Shown here: positions 54,360 to 61,776 of the stretch, one piece after another | Layout: each line of letters opens with the position of its first letter | Numbering within the stretch: the stretch's first letter is position 1 | NCBI RefSeq assembly: GCF_014196345.1 | Contig: NZ_JACIDN010000004.1 | Coordinates: forward strand, 186,001-250,000 | Source of the DNA: Methylobacterium brachythecii | Lineage (GTDB): Bacteria > Pseudomonadota > Alphaproteobacteria > Rhizobiales > Beijerinckiaceae | Length of the DNA stretch: 64,000 nucleotides | Reading direction: 5' to 3' | The notes under the pieces: model-generated | What the model was told of the DNA's origin: nothing | The model's input: only the letters and a program-made list of their open reading frames with translations | The model's database searches: none | Translations under genes and position numbers: made by a program

Positions 54360-55534
54360 TGGCCGTTCCGAAGTCCGAGGGTGGAGAGGAGGTCGAGGAA
54401 GCCGCCGGAGCCTGCCTTGGCGGGCTGGGTGACGGCAGAGGTGTCGGTCGCCGCCTGCTCGTCGGCTAGCGCGGCCGAGGCCGCCGCGACCTGCGCAGGC
54501 GCCGGCTGTGCGCGCTGCTGCAGCTGCAGTGCCGAGGGACGGCGCGGCGGCAGCGGCACGAGGATCGGTGCCGTCGTGGTGGCGGCGCCGGCCGAACCGA
54601 CGGCTCCGATCGAGCCCGTGGTCTCGGGCTCGGAGGAGGCTGTGGTTGCCTCCCCATCGGAGCGCGGGAAATAGGTCGGCGCGCTGCGCGCCGTCTCGGT
54701 GCTCGTACCGCGGCTTTGCCAGAGCTTGGCCACGCCGGCCGAGATCGCGCCCTGGCGCCGGTCGGTCTGGAACAGGCTGCGCAGGCCGTCGTCGAGCGAG
54801 GCATAGGCGGTGGGGGCCTCGGGCACGCTCGCCGTGCCGGCGACCGCGGTCTGGCCTCCCGCGGTGCTGGTGGAGAGCATCGCGTAGAGCTCGGCCGAGC
54901 CGCGCGCGCGGCCCGCCTTGTCGTAGAACAGGTTGCGGTTGGAGGCCGCCGCGTCCGGCAGATCGCTCGCTGCGGCGCGCGCGGGACTGACCTGGGCCGA
55001 GTTGATCAGCGTGGCGGCACCCTTCGCCCCGAGCACATGCGCCGCGTAGAGGTCTCCGCTGGTCGGCTCGCGGCCGAGCGACGCGCCGAGCGTGTCGCGG
55101 TTGCGCTGGGTGAGCGCGCCGGCCATGGCCGTGGCGACGCGCGGATCGCGGCGCAGGTCGAGGATCTGCTGCTTCGTCGCGGCGTCGGCGACGCTGAAGG
55201 TGCCGTCGGGCCGCGCGGTGATCGCGTCGGCATAGGAGGACAGGCCGAGCTTGGCCCCGGCCGCCTTCATGGTGCCGAGCCAGGTCTGGTCGATGAACTG
55301 GAACAGCCCGCTCGCCGAGGAGGTCGCGGCCTTGGCCGTCGGGTCGAGCCCCGATTCACGCTTGGCGGTGGCCAGAAGGTATTCGAAGCCGACGCCGCTG
55401 GATTCGGCGCCGCTGCGGATCGCATCGACCACCGATCCGTTCGCGGTGCTCGCCGTGCCCGTGACCGTGCGGCCGCCGCCGGCGGTCGAGCCGGTGTCGC
55501 GGGTGCCGACGGGGGCATTGGTGAACAGGAACAT
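54356..55534 (-). CDS. Lytic transglycosylase (SLT) domain protein
   Basis: A 392-residue protein with an SLT domain at about residues 40-190: catalytic Glu in AKRESGLDP, then SASGLFQFIDQTWLGTM and AAHVLGAKGAATLINSA. The C-terminal half is Ala/Pro/Thr-rich with no known domain. There is no classical signal peptide; the N-terminus MFLFTNAPVGTRDTGST is short, so export could be through a specialised system. It cleaves peptidoglycan. Coupled to DUF2336. Confidence 0.86.
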   Translation of the reverse strand: MFLFTNAPVGTRDTGSTAGGGRTVTGTASTANGSVVDAIRSGAESSGVGFEYLLATAKRESGLDPTAKAATSSASGLFQFIDQTWLGTMKAAGAKLGLSSYADAITARPDGTFSVADAATKQQILDLRRDPRVATAMAGALTQRNRDTLGASLGREPTSGDLYAAHVLGAKGAATLINSAQVSPARAAASDLPDAAASNRNLFYDKAGRARGSAELYAMLSTSTAGGQTAVAGTASVPEAPTAYASLDDGLRSLFQTDRRQGAISAGVAKLWQSRGTSTETARSAPTYFPRSDGEATTASSEPETTGSIGAVGSAGAATTTAPILVPLPPRRPSALQLQQRAQPAPAQVAAASAALADEQAATDTSAVTQPAKAGSGGFLDLLSTLGLRNGQ

Positions 55535-55645
55535 GGATGATGTGGCCGGGCGGCCTAACGCTGTGCCGCATAACGGACTTTCCTGCCGTTATGGTAAAGG
55601 AAGCTTGAAGATCGGCGGCCGGCCTGCGTCCCGGTTCGGCGCGGG

Positions 55646-56275
55646 ATGGGGCTGGGGAGCGGCGTGCGGGCCTATCTGATCGCCGACGGCATCGACGAGC
55701 CAGATCTCTCGAGCGCCGATGCGTGGGTCGTCGACGTCCGGCTCGCAATGACGGAAGGGGCGCTTGGACAGCGCAGGGTGGCTCTCCTGTTGCGCATCGC
55801 AGGGATCGACCTCGACGGATTGCCGGAGCCGCGCCCCGACGCGATCCTGCTGCCGGCGAGCCATGGGCGCGAGATCGCTCATCTCGGAGCTCGGCTCGCG
55901 GTACACGAGGCCGAGCACGGGCTGGCCGACGGCAGCATCGGCATCGTTGCCCTCATCGACAGTGCCGCCGGCGTCCTCGGCGCGGGGAGTTTCGCAGGGG
56001 CGAGTCCGAGGCTCCGCGGCATCGGCTGGGATGCGGTCCTCGCGACGGAGCTCGGCGCGCAACCGGTCACCGCCGAAGGAGACTGGAGCCCGGTGCTAGC
56101 TCAGGCGCGCGCCATGGTTCGCCTCGCGGCCGCCGCAGCAGGAGTCGAGGCGATCGAGGCGGCGTATCCCGGCGAGAATTCTGGAAAGGTGATTGCCGCC
56201 GCTCGCCGCGACGGTTTCACCGCGATGTTCGCCCGCGACGCGCTCCAAGCCCGACTCATCGGGGCCGGTCCGTGA
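55646..56275 (+). CDS. CitE/HpcH-like lyase-fold protein, shortened
   Basis: A 209-residue protein related to the citrate lyase beta/malyl-CoA lyase TIM barrel: DAILLPASHGREIAHLG, GIVALIDSAAGVLGAGSF and VLATELGAQPVT. The family has about 270-300 residues and a Glu (in LIET) and Asp that bind Mg; here the matching block reads LIDS. Catalytic activity is therefore doubtful; it may be a degenerate or redirected paralogue. The upstream intergenic region is about 110 bases. Confidence 0.6.
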   Translation: MGLGSGVRAYLIADGIDEPDLSSADAWVVDVRLAMTEGALGQRRVALLLRIAGIDLDGLPEPRPDAILLPASHGREIAHLGARLAVHEAEHGLADGSIGIVALIDSAAGVLGAGSFAGASPRLRGIGWDAVLATELGAQPVTAEGDWSPVLAQARAMVRLAAAAAGVEAIEAAYPGENSGKVIAAARRDGFTAMFARDALQARLIGAGP

Positions 56276-56278
56276 GCC

Positions 56279-57283
56279 CTATGCCTCGACGACCTCGTAG
56301 GCGTCCGGGCTCTGCATCAGCGTGGCCACGAAGGCGTAGGTGAGCTTGTGGGTCGGCCGGTGCGCGACGATCCGGCCGACGAGGGGTCGGCCGGCAAGGG
56401 TCAGGTCGCCGAGCAGGTCGAGGGCGTTGTGGCGCACGCGTTCGTCCGGGAAGCGCGCTCCGCCGAGCACCCAGGGTCCGATCTGGATCGCGGCGCGTCC
56501 AGGCCGGACGCCGCGTAGCACCGGCTCGCCGCGCGGATGCGCCATGCCGGCTCGGATCTCGTCGGTGAGCGCCGTCGGCAGATCAGGCCACGCCGCGTTC
56601 GCCGCCGGCTCGCCGGTCCGCTCGACGGCTGTCTGCCGTCCGATCGGCCGCAGCAGCGGTGCCATGAGCCGGTTCGTTACCGGGCCGAAGGTCCAGAGCC
56701 GACTGACCTGGCCCGAGGAGCGGCTGGCCGCCAGCTCCGTGACGAAGACCTTGTCGGTCGGGGAGCCCCGCCAAGCCTGCACGCCGCCCGCGTAGTAGGA
56801 CTCGCAGGTGACGTCGAGTTCCAGCGCCGCTGCCGGCTCGGCCCTGACGAAACGCTGGCCCATCGCCACCTGGATCGGCTGGGTGATGCGGAGCATGCGG
56901 CGCGACGAGGTCTGGATGGCGATGCCGGCCTGGGTGATCGCTGCGCACCAGTCGCGCGCACTGCCGTCGAAGATCGGCATCTCGCGACCCTCGATCCGCA
57001 CCAGCGCGTTGTCGACGCCGAAGGCCGAGAGGCTGGCCGCGAGGTGCTCGATGGTGCGCAGGGTAGTGCCGTCGGGCAGCCTCAGAGCCGTATTCAGCCG
57101 GCTCGGCGCACGGTTCTCGTGCGACAGGCCGACCGCGCCGGCTCCGGCGACGTCGAAACGAATGCCGTGCCCCGGCGGCGCCGGGGCGACGGTGACGCGG
57201 GCGAACCGGTTGGTGTGCAGGCCGCGCCCGGAGACCGAGAACGGCGCCGCCAGGGTCGCCTCGAAACGCTGATCGACGGGCAC
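56279..57283 (-). CDS. lpxC: LpxC-like UDP-3-O-acyl-N-acetylglucosamine deacetylase
   Basis: A 334-residue protein of the LpxC fold. Catalytic/zinc residues are kept: TIEHLAAS (Glu, His), IFDGSA, and RHNALDLLGD (His, Asp), with the general-acid His in RPTHKLT. Compared with E. coli LpxC the Lys in RHKxLD is Asn and the KSGHALN block is altered to RPTHKLTYAF. In Methylobacterium the main lpxC is expected after ftsZ, so this may be a divergent second copy. It would act on lipid A precursors. Confidence 0.8.
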   Translation of the reverse strand: MPVDQRFEATLAAPFSVSGRGLHTNRFARVTVAPAPPGHGIRFDVAGAGAVGLSHENRAPSRLNTALRLPDGTTLRTIEHLAASLSAFGVDNALVRIEGREMPIFDGSARDWCAAITQAGIAIQTSSRRMLRITQPIQVAMGQRFVRAEPAAALELDVTCESYYAGGVQAWRGSPTDKVFVTELAASRSSGQVSRLWTFGPVTNRLMAPLLRPIGRQTAVERTGEPAANAAWPDLPTALTDEIRAGMAHPRGEPVLRGVRPGRAAIQIGPWVLGGARFPDERVRHNALDLLGDLTLAGRPLVGRIVAHRPTHKLTYAFVATLMQSPDAYEVVEA

Positions 57284-57486
57284 TCCGCGCCCCCGTATGT
57301 GTTTGCCTTCGTCTTTATGCGAACCACGCGGTTTGTCGCCTGCGAAAACTGCAGACGACTTCGCGGGTTGACGGTCCGGCCCAACCGGCCGACGTCGTCT
57401 TCGAAGCCCTTCAATGGAGCACGAAGCCCCTGCCCTCTCCGAATCCCTCGCGCCGCCACGCCGATCTCGGCCCGGACTTCTACGAC

Positions 57487-58854
57487 GTGGTCGCCGCCGC
57501 GCGGTTTCCGCAAACCGTCATTCGCTACCGCAACCAGCCCTGGGCGCAGCGTGTCGGGCTCGACGGGCTCCCGGAGGCGGAGTGGATCGCGCATTTCGGA
57601 CGGTTCGAGCCGCTGCCCGGCAGTCTCGAGGCGCCGCTGGCGCTGCGCTACCACGGCCATCAGTTCCGCTCCTACAATCCCGATCTCGGCGACGGGCGCG
57701 GCTTCCTCTACGCGCAGCTCCACGACCTGAGTGACCGGCGGCTCCTCGATCTCGGCACCAAGGGCAGCGGCCAGACGCCGTGGTCGCGCGCCGGAGACGG
57801 ACGGCTGACGCTGAAGGGCGGCGTGCGCGAGGTGCTGGCGACCTCGATGCTCGAGGCGCTCGGCGTCTATACCTCGAAGTCCATCAGCCTGATCGAGACC
57901 GGCGAGGCGCTGGAGCGCGGCGACGAGCCCTCGCCGACCCGCTCCTCGGTGCTGGTGCGCCTGAGCCATTCCCACATCCGCATCGGCACCTTCCAGCGCT
58001 TGCTGGCGCTGGGGGAGACTGGGAACATCGAGCGGCTCGTCGACTACGTGGTGGCCACCTACTACCCGGAGATCCGGGAGGAGGCCCTGGCCGACCAGAC
58101 GATCGCCTTCTTCGACGCGCTGATCGCGCGGGTGGCGCGGATGGGCGCACAGTGGATGGCGGCGGGCTTCGTGCACGGCGTGCTCAACACCGACAACATC
58201 AACGTCACCGGCGAGAGCTTCGATTACGGCCCGTGGCGGTTCGCACCGACGCATGATGCGGGGTTCACCGCCGCATATTTCGACGAGTACGGGCTCTACA
58301 GCTTCGGCCGGCAGCCCGAGGCGCTGTTCTGGAACCTCAGCCGGCTTGCGGAGTGCCTGATTCCGCTCACCGAGCAGGCGAGGCTGGAGGCGAGTCTCAA
58401 GGGCTTCGGTCCGGCCCTGCAGGATGCCTTCGCCGACGCGATCCTGTTCCGGCTCGGGCTGGCTCGCCCGAGCGACGAGCAGACCCTCCACCGTCTGGTC
58501 TCGGCCTTTTGGAGCTTCATGGCCAAGAGCCATGTGCCGTTCGAGCAAGCCTTCTTCGACTGGCGCGGCGGCCTCGCCAGCGAGGCGCGGGCGGCAGCGA
58601 GCCCGGCCGCGTCCTTCTACGCGGGCGACGATTTCAGGCCGGTCCACGCCGCCCTGCAGGACCTGGAGGCGGCGGAGGACGTCCGGCTCGGCCATCCGTA
58701 TTTCGCGGCAAAGCCCTGCACCATGCTGATCGACGAGGTCGAGGCGATCTGGAAGCCCATCGCCGATCACGACGACTGGTCGGCCTTCGTGGCGAAGCTG
58801 GCGGCGATCGACGAGATGGCCGATGCCTACGGCACGCGTCCCGTGCCCGCCTGA
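57487..58854 (+). CDS. selO: SelO/YdiU family protein adenylyltransferase (UPF0061), start uncertain
   Basis: A pseudokinase-fold AMPylator. Motifs: GHQFRSYNPDLGDGRGFLYA, DLGTKGSGQTPWSRAGDGRL, LVRLSHSHIRIGTF and HGVLNTDNINVTGESFDYG. The first in-frame start codon is GTG 57487, but the coding frame with family-like residues (ADLGPDFYDVVAAARFPQ) begins upstream near 57418 with no ATG, GTG or TTG. An ATG at 57414 is one base out of frame. Either the true start is unusual or a base has been gained after an original ATG. Length is 455 from 57487, a little less than typical. Confidence 0.85.
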   Translation: MVAAARFPQTVIRYRNQPWAQRVGLDGLPEAEWIAHFGRFEPLPGSLEAPLALRYHGHQFRSYNPDLGDGRGFLYAQLHDLSDRRLLDLGTKGSGQTPWSRAGDGRLTLKGGVREVLATSMLEALGVYTSKSISLIETGEALERGDEPSPTRSSVLVRLSHSHIRIGTFQRLLALGETGNIERLVDYVVATYYPEIREEALADQTIAFFDALIARVARMGAQWMAAGFVHGVLNTDNINVTGESFDYGPWRFAPTHDAGFTAAYFDEYGLYSFGRQPEALFWNLSRLAECLIPLTEQARLEASLKGFGPALQDAFADAILFRLGLARPSDEQTLHRLVSAFWSFMAKSHVPFEQAFFDWRGGLASEARAAASPAASFYAGDDFRPVHAALQDLEAAEDVRLGHPYFAAKPCTMLIDEVEAIWKPIADHDDWSAFVAKLAAIDEMADAYGTRPVPA

Positions 58855-58958
58855 GGCGGCCTCGGCAGCTTGTGTTTGGGTGGTCCGAAACCGAGCCCGC
58901 ATGCGATAGGTAGACCGAGCTGGCGCGCGAGCACGATCGCGGCTGGAGCGGTCCGACC

Positions 58959-59876
58959 ATGGCGAGCCTTCGCGCACATCTTCTCGATCTGGTGGCCAGG
59001 TTTCGCGTCAAGGCGCGGCTCGGCCACTCACCCGACATCGCCCGTATCCGCGTGGTGTTCGACCAGAACTTCATGCAACCCTCGCCGAGCGCGGTGTTCC
59101 ATCCGGGCGAACTCGGCGGCGTGCCGGGTGAGTGGGTGAGGCCGCGCAAGGACACCGAGGCACGGCGCCCTCACCTGCTCTACCTGCATGGCGGTGGCTT
59201 CGTCGGCGGCTCGCCGCTCACCCACCGCACGGTCACTGCGGCCTTCGCCCGGGCGGATTTCCGGGTGTTCGTGCCGGATTACCGCCTCGCCCCGGAGCAT
59301 CCCTTTCCAGCGGCCCTCGACGACATCGTCGCGGCCTGGACCGCCTTTTCGCACGAGGGACCGGCGGCGGTGGCCGGCGATTCGGCGGGGGGCAACCTGG
59401 CGCTCGCCCTGATCGTCGAGGCGCGCCTTCGCGGTTTGCCGGTGCCGGCCGCCGCCGCCCTGTTCTCGCCGGCCAGCGACCTCCTCGGGCGCGGCGCCTC
59501 GTTCCGGTCTAATCTGCACCGGGACGCGATGTTCACGCCCGGCGTCCTGGCGAGGCTGATTGCGGCCTATCTCGCCGGAGCCGACCCCCGTGATCCGCGC
59601 GTCTCTCCGATCGAGGCCGAATTCTCCGGTTTTCCGCCGCTGCTCGTCCATGCGGCCGAGCGCGAGCTGCTGCGCGACGACGCGATCGCCCTGACGGAGC
59701 GGGCACGTGCGGCCGGCGTGCCGGTCGAGCTCGCGCTCTGGCCCGTCGTTCCGCATGCCTGGCAGCTCGCCGACAACTACGTGCCGGAGGCGCGGCGCTC
59801 CATCGAGACGGCGGCTCGCTTCCTGCGCCGGGAGGTTAGGGCCGCCGCCGCGCTGCCGGAGGAGGCGACGGCGTGA
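58959..59876 (+). CDS. Hormone-sensitive-lipase-type alpha/beta hydrolase
   Basis: A 305-residue esterase. HGGG at residues 77-80 (oxyanion hole), Ser142 in GDSAGG, Asp in RELLRDDAIA and His in VVPHAWQL form a complete triad. It probably hydrolyses short-chain esters. Its stop overlaps the GTG of the monooxygenase (GTGA), so they form one unit; together they might open a cyclic ketone via lactone formation and lactone hydrolysis. Confidence 0.9.
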   Translation: MASLRAHLLDLVARFRVKARLGHSPDIARIRVVFDQNFMQPSPSAVFHPGELGGVPGEWVRPRKDTEARRPHLLYLHGGGFVGGSPLTHRTVTAAFARADFRVFVPDYRLAPEHPFPAALDDIVAAWTAFSHEGPAAVAGDSAGGNLALALIVEARLRGLPVPAAAALFSPASDLLGRGASFRSNLHRDAMFTPGVLARLIAAYLAGADPRDPRVSPIEAEFSGFPPLLVHAAERELLRDDAIALTERARAAGVPVELALWPVVPHAWQLADNYVPEARRSIETAARFLRREVRAAAALPEEATA

Positions 59877-61360
59877 GCGAGCCTCTCGATCTCCTGATCA
59901 TCGGTGCCGGCTTCTCGGGGCTGGCCATGGCGATCCGGGCAGATCGAGCAGGGTTCGCGAATTTTCTGATCCTGGATAAGGGGACGAGCGTCGGCGGGAC
60001 GTGGCGCGAGAACACCTATCCGGGCGCGGCCAGCGACATCCCCTCGCATCTCTACGCGCTCTCGTTTGCTCCGAACCCGGATTGGACGCGGCTCTATCCG
60101 CAGCAGCCGGAGATCGAAGCTTATCTGCAGGGGCTCGTCGCAACCTGCGGCCTCACCGATCGCCTGCGCCTTGGGACCAGCGTGACGAGCGCTCGCTGGG
60201 ATGAGGCTGCAGGGTGCTGGCGTGTCGAGACCAATCGCGGGACCCACGTCGCCCGCATGCTCGTATCGGCGGCGGGGGGCCTGCATCATCCGGCGGTACC
60301 GAATATCCCCGGCCTCGACGGCTTCTTCGGACCGGCCTTCCACACCGCCCGTTGGGACCATTCCTGCAACCTCGCAGGCCGTCATGTCGCGGTGATCGGC
60401 ACGGGGGCGAGCGCCGTGCAGATCGTGCCGGAGATCGCCGGCCGAGTCGCATCGCTCACGCTGTTCCAACGTTCGCCACCCTGGATCCTTCCGCGAGGCG
60501 ACCGTGCCTACACGAACCGCGAGCGAAGGCTCTTCGCCCGGATGCCGCTCGTCCGCCGGCTCTATCGATCCAAGCTCTTCTGGGAGCACGAGATCCTTGC
60601 GTTGCTCGGCTTCGTCAGGGTCTCGTTGATCACGGCTTTCGGCGAGCGGCTCGGGCGCCGGCATCTGCGGCGCTCGGTGAGCGATGCGCGCCTGCGCGAA
60701 AAGCTGACGCCGAGATACCGGCTCGGCTGCAAGCGGGTGCTGTTCTCCGACGTGTTCTATCCCGCCCTGGCGCATCGCAACGTCTGCGTCGTCACCGAGC
60801 CTATCCGTGAGATCCGGCCCCACGGCGTCGTCACTGCGGATGGCTGCGAGCATGCCGCCGACGTCTTGATCCTCGCCACGGGGTTCGACGTCGAGCGCAG
60901 CCTGGCGGGCATCCCCGTCATCGGCCGCGAGGGCGTCTCCCTCGCCGAGGCGTGGCGTTCCGGCATGGATGCCTACCAGGGCATCGCGGTGCACGGCTTC
61001 CCGAACTTCTTCCTGCTGCTCGGGCCGAACACGGCGCTCGGGCACAACTCGGTGCTGCTGATGATCGAGGCCCAGGTCGCCCACATCCTCGATGCGCTGC
61101 GCCATCTCGGGCGAAACCCCGGCCATGTCCTGAACGTACGCCGCGATGCGCAGGAGCGCTTCCGCGCAGCGATCGATGCCCGCATGGCCGACAGCATCTG
61201 GACGAGGGGTGGCTGCCGATCCTGGTACCTCGACGGCGCTGGGCGGAACCGCACGCTCTGGCCGGGCTCCGTCATGGCCTATCGCCGCAGCGTCATGCGG
61301 ATGAAGCCGGCGGATTACGACGCCAGTTCAGGAGAGGTCGGAACGAAAAGGATTCGATGA
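59873..61360 (+). CDS. Flavin-containing (Baeyer-Villiger-type) monooxygenase
   Basis: A 495-residue FAD/NADPH enzyme. The first Rossmann GAGFSG is at residues 11-16, the second in VAVIGTGASAVQIVPEIAG, and the Baeyer-Villiger signature FxGxxxHxxxWD appears as FFGPAFHTARWD (151-162). It inserts oxygen into ketones or oxidises heteroatoms. It starts at GTG 59873 coupled to the upstream esterase. A 90-residue secreted-protein gene follows 59 bases later. Confidence 0.9.
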   Translation: MSEPLDLLIIGAGFSGLAMAIRADRAGFANFLILDKGTSVGGTWRENTYPGAASDIPSHLYALSFAPNPDWTRLYPQQPEIEAYLQGLVATCGLTDRLRLGTSVTSARWDEAAGCWRVETNRGTHVARMLVSAAGGLHHPAVPNIPGLDGFFGPAFHTARWDHSCNLAGRHVAVIGTGASAVQIVPEIAGRVASLTLFQRSPPWILPRGDRAYTNRERRLFARMPLVRRLYRSKLFWEHEILALLGFVRVSLITAFGERLGRRHLRRSVSDARLREKLTPRYRLGCKRVLFSDVFYPALAHRNVCVVTEPIREIRPHGVVTADGCEHAADVLILATGFDVERSLAGIPVIGREGVSLAEAWRSGMDAYQGIAVHGFPNFFLLLGPNTALGHNSVLLMIEAQVAHILDALRHLGRNPGHVLNVRRDAQERFRAAIDARMADSIWTRGGCRSWYLDGAGRNRTLWPGSVMAYRRSVMRMKPADYDASSGEVGTKRIR

Positions 61361-61419
61361 AGCTTCGCCATGCATCTTCTGACCGCTTCGCGAGTTACAG
61401 TGCACACAAGGAGACACCG

Positions 61420-61692
61420 ATGACGATTCTCGCGTCCAAATCCGTGCTTGCGGCGACCGTCGCGGCGAGCGTTCTTCTCGCTGCCGGCTCGGCCTTCGCC
61501 ATGGGCGGCGGCAACAGCAGCAGCGGCAGCGGCCTTTCGCCCTACGCCACGGAGAGCGGAAACGACCGCTCGGCCGGCGTGAACAACGGCAACTACGCCC
61601 CGTCGCGCTACAACTACTACCGCCGCGCCTACGGTCCGCGCGACGTGCCCTACGGCGAGCGCGGCCGCCGTTACGAGGGCTATCCTTACTGA
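61420..61692 (+). CDS. Small secreted Tyr/Arg/Gly-rich protein
   Basis: A 90-residue protein with a signal peptide (MTILASKSVLAATVAASVLL, cleavage near AFA-MG). The mature part is MGGGNSSSGSGLSPYATESG, then Tyr-rich NYYRRAYGPRDVPYG and YEGYPY. AAGGAG precedes the ATG at 61420. It is probably a surface or periplasmic structural/stress protein; no family is recognised. It converges with the glycosyltransferase gene. Confidence 0.75.
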   Translation: MTILASKSVLAATVAASVLLAAGSAFAMGGGNSSSGSGLSPYATESGNDRSAGVNNGNYAPSRYNYYRRAYGPRDVPYGERGRRYEGYPY

Positions 61693-61725
61693 TCGTCCTC
61701 TGCGGCTCGACCGGAAGACCATCGC

Positions 61726-61756
61726 ATCGGGCGCGGCCGTCATTGCCGCGCCCGAT
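61726..61756. terminator. Bidirectional hairpin between convergent genes
   Basis: A perfect 12-bp stem, ATCGGGCGCGGC (61726-61737) with GCCGCGCCCGAT (61745-61756), 7-base loop, lies between stops at 61692 and 61777. It is very stable but has no clear T run, so either strand would use it as a weak or factor-assisted terminator. Confidence 0.55.
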
Positions 61757-61776
61757 TGCGTTGACGGTGCGCCCCG

